DNA from: Tomitella biformata AHU 1821
GTDB taxonomy: Bacteria > Actinomycetota > Actinomycetes > Mycobacteriales > Mycobacteriaceae
NCBI RefSeq assembly: GCF_000524475.1
Contig: NZ_BAVQ01000027.1
Coordinates: 1 to 64,000, forward strand
DNA: 64,000 bases
Direction of reading: 5' to 3'
Below are positions 36,578 to 45,621 of the stretch, one piece after another. Made by a program: the position numbers and the translations under genes. Positions within the stretch are counted from its first letter, which is position 1, and each line of letters starts with the position of its first letter. The notes beneath the pieces are model-generated. The model did not search any database. It was not told where the DNA came from and saw only the letters and a list, made by a program, of their open reading frames with translations.

Positions 36578-37771
36578 ATGGTGTCTCAACTCGCCTGGCT
36601 GGATCACGACGAGCAGCAGCGCAAACGCGTCATGCAGGTGATCGACCAGTTCCGCGACGAGGGCACCGTTGACGAGCTGGGTCTTGGATCCATCCGGGAC
36701 ACCTTCGCGCAGCTGCTATTCCCCGGCACCTCAACCCTGCACACCCGCGCCCGGTACATGCTGTTCATCCCGTGGCTCATCCAGGACACCATCGCCAGCT
36801 CGGCTGATACCGCCGGGGAACCCTCCTTGCTGGATCGGAAGGAGCGCCAGCTCATCCTTGCGCTGCTCAACGGCGGCGAGACCCAGGGCGTGATCGGTGG
36901 CACCGCCAAAGACAAGCTCAAACGGCTGCCCAGCGGCATGTTCTGGTCCGCCACCGCCACCTACGGACTCCGGACACGCGGCGGATCGATCAATGCCACT
37001 CTGCGCGATGCCCGTAGCGCGCGCCGGTCCAACCGCCGCATGGTGTCCGCCGACGACCCCGGCGCCCATCAGCACCTCGTCTCAGACGGTTTCGACCCGC
37101 GTCTTCCACTCGCTCCGCCGGGGCTGCTGGGCGCCACCACCTTCGCCATGCCGGCCAACGAGGCCGAGTACCTGCGTGGTCGCATCATCGACACCCAGCC
37201 CAAATCCCTGTTCCCATGGCTATTCGAGCAGGGGATCGACGAGGACGCCCGCTTCGTATGGGAGCACCGGGACATCGGGACGCTCACCGGCCCGCTCAAG
37301 GGCATCGTCGACCACGGCCGCCGGTTCAGCATCACCGCCGCCGGCGCGACCATCCTGTACAACCTCTTGGTGGCCCAGGCCAAGCACGCCGACGAGCACA
37401 TCGAGTTCTACTCCGAGGAGTGGGACGCGTGGCAGCACGAGATGAGGGACGAGAACGTCCTCGGCGGCTGGGACCGCGAAGAGTTCTGGAAGCTGATGCG
37501 CCAGCACAACTCCCGGATCGCGCTGCCCACAATCGACTTCGTGACCCGGTGGATCGAGCAGGCCGCGCAGAGCCCCGACGGCCCGCCCAGCGACGCCGCA
37601 CGGTCTTTGATCCGGGACCGCGAGATCCAGTTGAAGTCTCACCGCGCACGTTTGGGCGACAATCGCGCAGCCGTCGATTCCTGGCTCGGCGCGTCTGGTG
37701 GCCAGCTGACCTACAACTGGCCGGTAGCCGTGCGCATCCTGCGCGACATCATCGAAGGATGTGAGAGCTGA
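36578..37771 (+). CDS. DUF6361 family protein
   Basis: About 397 aa from MVSQLAWLDHDEQQRKRV, with AGGAG ten bases upstream. The N-terminus plus LGLGSIRDTFAQLLFPGTS and RARYMLFIPWL are the pattern of DUF6361, an uncharacterised family found beside phospholipase-D-like and helicase genes in defence islands. No catalytic motif is visible; the protein is largely helical with many Trp/Arg. Its TGA overlaps the next ATG (TGATG), so it opens a three-gene coupled operon with the PLD-like and SNF2 genes and presumably acts as an adaptor or sensor in that set. Confidence 0.75.
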   Translation: MVSQLAWLDHDEQQRKRVMQVIDQFRDEGTVDELGLGSIRDTFAQLLFPGTSTLHTRARYMLFIPWLIQDTIASSADTAGEPSLLDRKERQLILALLNGGETQGVIGGTAKDKLKRLPSGMFWSATATYGLRTRGGSINATLRDARSARRSNRRMVSADDPGAHQHLVSDGFDPRLPLAPPGLLGATTFAMPANEAEYLRGRIIDTQPKSLFPWLFEQGIDEDARFVWEHRDIGTLTGPLKGIVDHGRRFSITAAGATILYNLLVAQAKHADEHIEFYSEEWDAWQHEMRDENVLGGWDREEFWKLMRQHNSRIALPTIDFVTRWIEQAAQSPDGPPSDAARSLIRDREIQLKSHRARLGDNRAAVDSWLGASGGQLTYNWPVAVRILRDIIEGCES

Positions 37772-39588
37772 TGCTCAGCCCCGACACCCGCGCGCTGTTG
37801 ACCGATGCGCTGCAGCCGCCCGACGGCTACCGCGTCGACGCCGTGGTCACCACCACCTACTCGCTGGACCTCACCGCGCTGCTGTTGGCTCCGCTGTCCT
37901 TGGCTGCCCGCAACCACAGCGAGAATATAGAGGCCATCTCCCCTCTCGCGATCCTCGACTCGCTCCGGCGGCACACCGACTCGATGACGGTGTTCTGCCA
38001 GGCCGGTGCCATCCGCGCCGCCGGGCCGTATCGGTCGGTGCTTTCCTTCGCCGAGGATGCCGTCGTCGAGGTGCAGGCACCCACCGCGGGCAGGCTCTTC
38101 CACCCCAAGATTTGGCTTATCCGATTCGAGAACGAGGCGGACGGCGGCTATCTGCACCGACTCCTCTGCTCCAGCCGGAATCTGACGTTCGACGCGTCCT
38201 GGGACACGCTGCTGATGCTCGACGAGGACTCGGCCGCCACCGCCGAGGCCATCGACGCCGCTCCGCTCGCGGCCTTCCTGGCCGCACTGCCAAGTCTCGC
38301 CGTCACGCCAATGCCTGCGACCCGCAAGAAGTCCGTCCTCGACGTCGCGAGCACAGTGCGCGCCGCTCAATTCTCCTGTCCTGCACCGTTCACCGGCCTC
38401 ACCCTGCATCCGCTTGGCATGGGCCTCGGCCCCGATCTGCCGATCCCCGACGCCGCCGATCGCGCGCTGGTGATCTCGCCGTTCTTCGATGTGTCCACCG
38501 CGCGCATGGTCTCCGCCATTGCCCCCGACACCCGCGTCGTCTCCCGCGCCGCGACCTTCGACGCCGCCGGAGCCGACGCGTTCGCGGGCGCGAGCACACA
38601 CGTGCTGCACCAGACCGCCGACCGTCCGGGCGAGGACGAGGAGGCCGCGGCGGAGAGCTCCGAGATCACCGGCACCCCCTCCGGCCTGCACGCCAAGACC
38701 TTCGTCTTCGACACCGGTAGGGACACGCTGCTAATCACCGGCTCCGCGAATGCGACCGGCGCGGGGCTGGGCGGCAACGTCGAGTTCTCCGCGGCGCTGC
38801 GAGGCCGCACCGACCGCTGCGGCGTCGCCCAAATGTGGGACGGAGTCTCCGACTCGACGGGCTTCGGCAAGATCACCGAGCCGTACACGATCTCCTCGCC
38901 CACGCTCGACCCCGATGCGACCGCCCTGGCGAGGGTGGAGATGGCGATGGCGGACTTCCGCGCCCGCCTGGCGGCAGCGAACCCGGAACTGCGATTCGAG
39001 TTGCTGGCGGGAGGCGTCGCGCACTGTGCCCTCGTCCTTCCCGAGTCGGCCGACCTGGTGTGGGACGGCGGCGTGGACGTCACCCTGGTCTCCCTGCACA
39101 ATGCCTATCAGCCGCTGGCCGGCGCGCCCGCCTGGCGGGACATCGCCGCCGAGAATCTCACGCCGTTCCTCAGCGTGCGGACCCGCCGCGACGGCATCGA
39201 GCGCGTCGGCATCATCAAGGCTGCTCTGGTCGGCAACGTCGCCGAGCGGGACGCGGTGGTGCTGCGCAAGATCATCAGCACGCAACGCGAGCTGACGCAG
39301 TACCTGCTCCTGCTCCTCGGCGGCAACCTTCCAGGCGACCTCGACTCATTGTTGGGGCTGGTGCAAGGCAATGTCTCGGGCTTGCCAACCCGGCCTCGAT
39401 TCGACGACGCCACGATCTTCGAGCCGCTTGTCCGCGCCGTCGCGGCCGGTGACAGCAAGGCGATCGTCGCCATCGACACATTCATCCGCGAACTGGGTGC
39501 TGAGGCGGACGTCGAGAGCCTTGTCAACGACGAGCTTCGGGACCTGCTCGACGCTGCCCGCGCTGCAACAATGGGAGGATCGCGATGA
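37771..39588 (+). CDS. Phospholipase-D-like nuclease family protein
   Basis: A 605-aa protein with two PLD half-sites. The first is LFHPKIWLIRF near residue 110, followed by CSSRN at about 132; the Asp usual in HxKxxxxD is absent. The second is complete: LHAKTFVFD near 308-317, then ITGSANATGAG. PLD-family proteins in defence loci are usually metal-independent nucleases, as proposed for DrmC of DISARM, but this one is larger than DrmC. It is coupled at both ends: TGATG with the DUF6361 gene and ATGA with the SNF2 gene. It is the likely DNA- or RNA-cleaving component of this operon. Confidence 0.8.
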   Translation: MLSPDTRALLTDALQPPDGYRVDAVVTTTYSLDLTALLLAPLSLAARNHSENIEAISPLAILDSLRRHTDSMTVFCQAGAIRAAGPYRSVLSFAEDAVVEVQAPTAGRLFHPKIWLIRFENEADGGYLHRLLCSSRNLTFDASWDTLLMLDEDSAATAEAIDAAPLAAFLAALPSLAVTPMPATRKKSVLDVASTVRAAQFSCPAPFTGLTLHPLGMGLGPDLPIPDAADRALVISPFFDVSTARMVSAIAPDTRVVSRAATFDAAGADAFAGASTHVLHQTADRPGEDEEAAAESSEITGTPSGLHAKTFVFDTGRDTLLITGSANATGAGLGGNVEFSAALRGRTDRCGVAQMWDGVSDSTGFGKITEPYTISSPTLDPDATALARVEMAMADFRARLAAANPELRFELLAGGVAHCALVLPESADLVWDGGVDVTLVSLHNAYQPLAGAPAWRDIAAENLTPFLSVRTRRDGIERVGIIKAALVGNVAERDAVVLRKIISTQRELTQYLLLLLGGNLPGDLDSLLGLVQGNVSGLPTRPRFDDATIFEPLVRAVAAGDSKAIVAIDTFIRELGAEADVESLVNDELRDLLDAARAATMGGSR

Positions 39589-42500
39589 CTCCGAAGCCAG
39601 ATCTTAAGGCGGCGCTCGAACCCCTCAAGGGTTTTCAGCGCGACACCGTCGCGCACGTGACCAAGAGGCTGTGGAAGGACGCTGACGCGACGGATCGCTT
39701 CCTCGTCGCCGATGAGGTGGGGCTGGGCAAGACGCTCGTCGCGCGCGGCGTGATCGCGGAGACTATCGAGCACCTGTGGGAGATCGAAGACCGCAGCGAC
39801 ATCGTCTACATCTGTTCAAACGCGCAGATCGCGCAGCAGAACCTGGCGAAGTTGGTGCCCGAGGGCGTCCGCGTGCCGCACGCGGATCGCCTGTCACTGC
39901 TCCTGCACAACATCGCCGAGTTTCAGGGCAACAAGCTGAACTACATCTCGTTCACCCCCGGCACCTCGTTCACGGTGAAGGAGACCAGCGGACTCGCGAA
40001 TGAACGAGTGCTGCTCTACCACCTGCTGCAGCGTGGCTGGAGTAAGGACGAGATGAGCTCCACCGCCTGGCCGGAGTTCTTCCGCTGCGGAGTTGCGAAA
40101 GAGACCTTCACACGCCGGCTCAAAGCCTTCGACACCGCGGGGATCACGGACGCCGTCGCCCTCGAGTTCGTCAACGACCTCGAGAACGAGGATCCCATCG
40201 ACAGCGACTACGAGTCGCTGGCGGCGGAAGTCTGGGACCTCGCGATGACGAAGTTTCGTTGGCTGCGAAAGCCCGTCGACAAAGACACCAGCCGCTACCG
40301 CAATCGCCTCATCGGCAGGATGCGAAACCTGGTGGCACACGCCAGCATCCGAGCCCTGGAGCCGGACCTCATCATCCTCGACGAGTTCCACCGCTTCAAG
40401 GCGCTGCTCGATGAGGACAACGACGAGGCCGACCTTGCCAAGGCCCTGTTCAACCAGGACACCGCCAAGGTACTGATGCTCTCGGCCACCCCGTTCAGCA
40501 TGTACACGCTGCCCGACGACGAGGAGGGCGCCGGCCACTACGACGACTTCCTGGCCACCGTCCGGTTCCTGTTCGGCGGCCGTGCCAACCCCGCCGACGT
40601 CAGCGTTCAGATCGACACGCTGGCACAGGATTTGGCGACGATGCGCTCGGCCGCCCGGCTCGGCGCAGGATCCCGCGGCGCGGGGCTGGCCGCACGTGAC
40701 CGCGTGCAGGGCACGCTGACCGACGTGATGTCACGCGTCGAGCGGCTGGGCTCCACCCCCGACCGCGACGGGATGCTCGTCGAGGTGCCCATGCCGGTCC
40801 CCGTGACCGGAGGCGACCTCCTCGCCTACGCGGGCGGGCAGTCCATCGCAGACGCCGTCGGGCGTGGCCGCGGCGGCCGCGACATCTTCGAGCTCTGGCG
40901 CTCGAGCCCCTACCTGTTCAACATCATGGAGAATTACCAGGTCAAGCAGGGGCTCGGCCAGGCTCTGAACTCCCCCGACCCCCAGGCGCGCGCCGCGGTG
41001 GAGGAGGCGCTGCGCAACGCCAGCGGGCTGCTGGACTGGGACGTCATTGATCGGTATCAGCCGCTGGACGCCGGCAACGCGAAGATGCGGGCGCTCATCG
41101 CCGACACCATCGACCGCGGCGCGTGGCAACTCGCCTGGCTGCCGCCGTCGCTGCCGTACTACTCCCCCGGCGGTGCCTTCGCCGATCCGCTGCTGCAGGG
41201 CTTCACCAAGCGGCTGGTCTTCTCCGCGTGGGCGGTCGCGCCCAAGGCGATCGCCAGCGTGCTGAGCTATCAGGCCGAGCAGCGGGGCATCGCCGCCATC
41301 GATCCGGAGCGCCGATACGCGGAGCGTGGACGAACGGCATTCCTCCGCCGGCCCCGCAATGATGGCAATCAGGAGAATATGGCGTCCGAGGCGCTGTTCC
41401 AGCCCTGCGTGGTGCTCTCCGAACTGTGCGACCCGCTGGTGCTCGCGCAAGAGCTCGGCGACGGCGTCCCCGCTGTGGAGGCCGTGCTGTCGATCGCCAC
41501 CGAGCGAGTCCAGTCCAAGCTCGACGCACTGCTGCCCGGGCTCGATATCTCGTCCTCACGCCGCTCCTCCGTCGACCCGTCCTGGTACTGGGCCGCGCCG
41601 ATCCTGCTCGACATGCAGGCATATCCCGACTACACCGAGCCACCTGCGCTACCTGACTACTACGGGAAGCCCGACGCGCCAACCGAACTCGACGTCAGCG
41701 CGCTCGGCGCCATCCCCGCGGACCTGGCGCGAGTCCTCGCGGAGCTCGCCCTCGCCGGTCCCGCGAATTGCCTGCTCCGCGGCCTCCGGCGGGCCACCGG
41801 CTCCGTCCTCGCATACGACGATGACGAGCTGTGGAATGTCACGCTCGACACCTGCGACGCGTTCCGGTCCCTGTTCAACCAGTCAGAGATCGCCGCCGCT
41901 ATACGGCATGCGCAGCCCGACCTTGCCCCGTGGCAGGCGGCGCTGCGCCATTGCCTGGACGGCAACCTGCAATCGGTGCTGGACGAGTACCTCGCCCTCG
42001 GCGGGGTGGAGCGCTTCCACGACGCGCATGATCCCGAGGCGGCCGCGAGCGGGCTCGTCGCGGCTATGAGCATCCAGGCCGGCGGCGCGGGCGTCGACGT
42101 CTTCGACCTCTCTGGTGGAGAGGTCTCCATGCGCCGCCCGCTGCCCATCCGGCACCATTTCGCCATGCGCTTGGGCCAACGCGGATCGCAGACCGAGCAG
42201 ACGCAGGCCCGTGCGGCAGATGTGCTGGCCTCCTTCAACTCTCCGTTCTGGCCCTTCGTCGTCGCGTCCACCTCGGTCGGTCAGGAGGGCCTCGACTTCC
42301 ACAACTACAGCCGCGCCGTCGTGCATTGGAACCTGCCCGGCAACCCCGTCGATTTGGAGCAGCGGGAGGGCCGGGTCCACCGATTCCGGGGTCACGCGAT
42401 CCGGCGCAACATCGCGTCGGTGCACGCCGACGCCGCGCTCCGGCCGGGGTGTGTCGATCCGTGGGCGGCGATGTTCGACGCGGCGGAAGCCGCCAAGTCA

Positions 42501-42749
42501 CCCACCGACTCGGACCTGGTGCCGGACTGGGTCTTCGCCCCACCGGGAGGAGCGAAGATCGAACGCTACGTGCCCGCGATGCCCCTGAGTCGCGAGACGG
42601 CGCAATATCAGAGGCTGCTGCGCACCGTCGCCGCGTATCGCATGACCTTGGGCCAGCCGCGGCAGGAGGACCTGGTGCGCTACCTCGATGACGGCGAGGC
42701 GGATGGCGAGGTGCTGCGACTAGACCTAGCGCCGCCGAGCCGGGGGTAG
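39585..42749 (+). CDS. SNF2-like helicase/translocase of the DUF6361-PLD operon
   Basis: A 1054-aa protein starting ATGACTCCGAAG after GGAGGATCGCG. SF2/Snf2 motor: VADEVGLGKTLVARGV near residue 45 (Walker A), ILDEFHRF near 265 (Walker B), LMLSATPFSM near 300, then a ~500-residue insertion, and the C-terminal ASTSVGQEGLDFHNYSRAVVHWNLPGNPV and LEQREGRVHRFRGH near 885-930. The very long insertion between the two RecA halves is unusual for Snf2 motors and resembles RapA-type defence helicases. It ends the operon; 94 bases follow before an unrelated SDR gene, so the defence island probably ends here. Confidence 0.85.
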   Translation: MTPKPDLKAALEPLKGFQRDTVAHVTKRLWKDADATDRFLVADEVGLGKTLVARGVIAETIEHLWEIEDRSDIVYICSNAQIAQQNLAKLVPEGVRVPHADRLSLLLHNIAEFQGNKLNYISFTPGTSFTVKETSGLANERVLLYHLLQRGWSKDEMSSTAWPEFFRCGVAKETFTRRLKAFDTAGITDAVALEFVNDLENEDPIDSDYESLAAEVWDLAMTKFRWLRKPVDKDTSRYRNRLIGRMRNLVAHASIRALEPDLIILDEFHRFKALLDEDNDEADLAKALFNQDTAKVLMLSATPFSMYTLPDDEEGAGHYDDFLATVRFLFGGRANPADVSVQIDTLAQDLATMRSAARLGAGSRGAGLAARDRVQGTLTDVMSRVERLGSTPDRDGMLVEVPMPVPVTGGDLLAYAGGQSIADAVGRGRGGRDIFELWRSSPYLFNIMENYQVKQGLGQALNSPDPQARAAVEEALRNASGLLDWDVIDRYQPLDAGNAKMRALIADTIDRGAWQLAWLPPSLPYYSPGGAFADPLLQGFTKRLVFSAWAVAPKAIASVLSYQAEQRGIAAIDPERRYAERGRTAFLRRPRNDGNQENMASEALFQPCVVLSELCDPLVLAQELGDGVPAVEAVLSIATERVQSKLDALLPGLDISSSRRSSVDPSWYWAAPILLDMQAYPDYTEPPALPDYYGKPDAPTELDVSALGAIPADLARVLAELALAGPANCLLRGLRRATGSVLAYDDDELWNVTLDTCDAFRSLFNQSEIAAAIRHAQPDLAPWQAALRHCLDGNLQSVLDEYLALGGVERFHDAHDPEAAASGLVAAMSIQAGGAGVDVFDLSGGEVSMRRPLPIRHHFAMRLGQRGSQTEQTQARAADVLASFNSPFWPFVVASTSVGQEGLDFHNYSRAVVHWNLPGNPVDLEQREGRVHRFRGHAIRRNIASVHADAALRPGCVDPWAAMFDAAEAAKSPTDSDLVPDWVFAPPGGAKIERYVPAMPLSRETAQYQRLLRTVAAYRMTLGQPRQEDLVRYLDDGEADGEVLRLDLAPPSRG

Positions 42750-42843
42750 TCCCCGGTCAGCCCTCGACGTGGCAGCACTCTCGCTCTACCGTGAGCCTTG
42801 ATGCATCTCGTATCGCGCTAGACGAAAACGTGCAGGAGCCGTC

Positions 42844-43578
42844 ATGGACAACCAGCCCCGAACAGCGATTGTCACCGGCGCATCCGGAGGCATCGGGAGA
42901 GCCGTCGCCGCACGGCTCGCCGCCGACGGACTGGCGGTTGTCGCGCACTACAGCGGGAACCGACAACGGGCGGAGGACGTCGTCCAGGCGATCCACGCCG
43001 CCGATGGCCGGGCGATCGCGGTGGGCGGCGACATCGCGGACGAGACCGCCATGAGCGGATTGTTCGACGCAGCCGAGGCGGAGTTCGGCGGCGTCGACGT
43101 CCTGGTGCACACCGCCGGCATCATGCCCCTCGCGCCGGTGGCCGATCTCGACCTCGAGGTGTTCGACCAGATCCAGCGCGTCAATGTGCGCGGCACGATG
43201 GTCGTCGCGCAGCAGGCGTCGCGGCGGGTCCGCCCGGGCGGGGCGATTGTGCTGTTCTCGACCAGCATCACCCGGCTGCAGCAGCCGGGCTACGCCGCCT
43301 ACGCGATGTCCAAAGGTGCGGTGGAGGCCCTGACGCTGATCCTGGCCCGGGAGCTGCGCGGCCGCGACGTCACCGTCAACGCGGTCGCCCCCGGCCCCAC
43401 CGACACTCCCCTGTTCCGTGAGGGCAAGCCCCAGCAGCTCATCGACACCATCGCGGGGCTCAACCCCATGGAGCGGCTCGGCACCCCGCAGGACATCGCC
43501 GATGTCGTCGCCGCGCTCGCCGGCGAGATGCGCTGGGTCAACGGCCAGGTGCTGTACGCCAACGGCGGGGCCGCGTAG
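42844..43578 (+). CDS. SDR-family oxidoreductase (FabG-like)
   Basis: A 244-aa classical short-chain dehydrogenase. It has the nucleotide-binding TGASGGIG (residues 11-18), HTAGIMPL (NAG-region equivalent), the active-site Ser in LFSTSI, Tyr153 and Lys157 (YAMSK), and the APGPTDTPLF segment. The length is normal. It likely reduces a carbonyl using NAD(P)H; the substrate is unknown. It stands alone, with no overlap with its neighbours. Confidence 0.9.
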   Translation: MDNQPRTAIVTGASGGIGRAVAARLAADGLAVVAHYSGNRQRAEDVVQAIHAADGRAIAVGGDIADETAMSGLFDAAEAEFGGVDVLVHTAGIMPLAPVADLDLEVFDQIQRVNVRGTMVVAQQASRRVRPGGAIVLFSTSITRLQQPGYAAYAMSKGAVEALTLILARELRGRDVTVNAVAPGPTDTPLFREGKPQQLIDTIAGLNPMERLGTPQDIADVVAALAGEMRWVNGQVLYANGGAA

Positions 43579-43606
43579 GCAAGCGGTAGCCGAGAGCAGC
43601 GCCCGA

Positions 43607-44387
43607 TCACAGACGTCTTCCTGCGGATGGGGCATAGACATGCCTGCGAATCAGAGCGATCAGCCTCGGCGACGGCTGCTGAGGCACGGCCACCACTCCC
43701 CGGTCCAGCCGATCTGCGAGCTGGTGCAGAGCGCGGGCCGCATCCAGGCGCTCGCCTCGCGCCGCACGCAGCGGATCGTCGAGCATCCAACGGGAATCGA
43801 ACGCGTCTCGGTGTACATTGGCGATCTCCAGCAGCGTTGCGATGTCACTGGCGTCTTTGAGTGCCAGCCGCGACTGCCACGCCAGCGCTTTGAGAACCAG
43901 AGCCGCCTCCACATCCGGAATCGGCACGGTGAATCGCAGTTTCCGACCATCTTGCAACTGGGCGTCCACATCGACCTCCACCGCCCTACGACTTAAGGCG
44001 AGGCTCAGTCCGGGGGCCGCGTCGAAGCCTCTGCCACCAAGCACCGCGATCTTGTCGGGTCCAGTCTTCGGCACCAGTATGTCCACGGTGAGATCTATTA
44101 CCCTTTTGCTCCGCATAACCCTGGTCCAGCAACGCTGCGTGCAGTCCCAATCCGGCTGCCACTGGCTTATCAATGCCAGCGTCGGCGTCGGAGGTCACCC
44201 GCGCCGCAACGCCCAGGGTGGGGTACGCGTAGGTGAGCAGGTGGACCATGTGTCCGCCGATGACGCGGTATTCAATCCCCTGCGCGGCGTTCGCGAGATC
44301 TGCCAGGGCAAGAAGCCCCAAGTCGCTCGCAGTCGACGTCGAGATGATGTGCGCCGCAGGACTAGCCACGCGGGCGTCCTTCCACAA
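43607..44387 (-). pseudogene. AbiEii-like nucleotidyltransferase, frameshifted
   Basis: The N-terminal part (frame starting at 44387) carries YRVIGGHMVHLL and TSDADAGID, the Gly-His and Asp-x-Asp pattern of AbiEii/MNT-type nucleotidyltransferases. The C-terminal part lies in another frame (VIDLTVDIL..., then FTVPIPDVEAALVLKALAW, then KDASDIATLL), with the helical tail typical of that family. The two frames join cleanly at an AAAAGGG run (plus-strand 44101-44107), where removal of one A restores a single protein. Either a mutation or a sequencing error is possible. Its start overlaps the end of the upstream regulator gene by 26 bases, the order expected for an antitoxin-toxin pair. Confidence 0.65.
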
Positions 44388-45357
44388 TCTTCTGGCGGAG
44401 CATGCTCGCCGCCTCTGCCGCGTCTGCGCCTGGCGCGCGCAGCAGATCCCAGTAGGCCAACACCGGGTCCGCCAAACTTCCGCCGTCTCCCTCGGACTGA
44501 CTCGAATACCACCGCGCCACCGGCCAGATAGTCGGATCGCGAGGGATACGCACTGTCAGCGTCGACTCCCCAGGTTCGGCCGGAACAAAGTCCGCAACGG
44601 ACAAGTCGATCCACTCTGCGGTGTAAAGCGTGGCCGTGGCCGGCAGCCGCCACGGCGCATAGGTGTCAGCAGCGATATCCCCGGTCGCGAGCACATCCAC
44701 GCTCAAGCTGTCCGCGACAGCCACTACCAGCCGTGCCTGTGCCGTCACCGGATCCAGGTGGTACCAGTCCGACTCGATCCCGCCAGCCCCCGGATACTCC
44801 TGAGCCCACCGGTCAAGCAGGTCTGCAGCAGACTCCACGGCCCAACCGTCCGCAGCTGCGATCGCGTCGGGATGCACGCGGAGGATCTTCGACACCGCTT
44901 GCTGGGAGATCCCGGCGGCATCCGCGAGCGCCCGCTGGGTCATCGGCATCTCGGCGAGGAGCAGTACTCGATCCACCGCCCAGTGCCCCCACCGCGCGCG
45001 GCGGTTCTGGCCCTGCGCACTCCCCGGTGCCCGTCCCGGCAGACGGTTTCGTCCCTGAATGATCACCAGCTCCGGTTCCGTCGCAACGAGATCGACTTGA
45101 CCTGTCTCCGCCGCCTCGCGAAGCGCACTCCCCGGCCGCGACGCGACGTAAAGTACCCGCACATCCCGAGCCCCCGCGACGGCCAGCGCTATCCGGCTGC
45201 GACTGGGGCTTTGAGACTCGGTGCGGACCATCACCCTGAGGACCTCGCGGCCGGGAAGAACCAGCGTCAGCTCGTCCGCGGTGCCTTCTGTAATGCGGAT
45301 CGAAGCACGACGAAGCAGCCCCGCTAGAGATAGCTGGGGATCAGCCGCCAAATGCAT
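44362..45357 (-). CDS. HTH protein, putative AbiEi-like antitoxin/regulator
   Basis: A 331-aa protein with GGAAGGGG five bases before its ATG. A helix-turn-helix lies at residues 130-160 (TQRALADAAGISQQAVSKIL). It is flanked by an N-terminal segment of alternating strands and a C-terminal domain (ATLYTAEWIDLSV...TLTVRIPRDPTIWPVARW) that resembles the type IV antitoxin AbiEi C-terminal region. It overlaps the broken nucleotidyltransferase, consistent with an AbiE-type toxin-antitoxin pair with the antitoxin gene first. The central rather than N-terminal HTH makes it an atypical member. It would repress its own promoter. Confidence 0.6.
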   Translation of the reverse strand: MHLAADPQLSLAGLLRRASIRITEGTADELTLVLPGREVLRVMVRTESQSPSRSRIALAVAGARDVRVLYVASRPGSALREAAETGQVDLVATEPELVIIQGRNRLPGRAPGSAQGQNRRARWGHWAVDRVLLLAEMPMTQRALADAAGISQQAVSKILRVHPDAIAAADGWAVESAADLLDRWAQEYPGAGGIESDWYHLDPVTAQARLVVAVADSLSVDVLATGDIAADTYAPWRLPATATLYTAEWIDLSVADFVPAEPGESTLTVRIPRDPTIWPVARWYSSQSEGDGGSLADPVLAYWDLLRAPGADAAEAASMLRQKIVEGRPRG

Positions 45358-45621
45358 TCGAGCCCCTTCCGTTCACATCGACACCTGGAAGTCAAACAAC
45401 CTTCGATGACAAAATCATACATAGGTTGTCGACCAAGCTGGGTGCCTCGACTTGTCCCGAAGCAGCTCGCGACCGCCACCCAGCAGAGCACCCCGTCTCG
45501 ACCTGGACTCGACCGCTCTCCACACTGACCATCCGGGCACGGCGCACGACGAGCTCGCCGCCAGGCCGACGGCGAGAAGGGTTGACCAGCAAGCAATGTC
45601 ATCTGGCGCAGTCCTATAAGA

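Noticed and set aside
11158-42749. Calling the island a complete canonical DISARM
   Set aside because: DrmC is not in the operon, DrmA and DrmB are not separate, and three operon genes have no DISARM counterpart; only DISARM-like is supported.
2672-42749. A Dpd (7-deazaguanine DNA modification) or BREX system
   Set aside because: No DpdA-type transglycosylase, no queuosine-pathway genes and no PglZ or BrxC were found, although helicase and PLD-like families overlap with those systems.
45324-45602. A 92-codon minus-strand ORF in the gap before the AbiEi-like gene
   Set aside because: It overlaps the start of that gene in another frame, has no ribosome-binding site and a low-quality composition.
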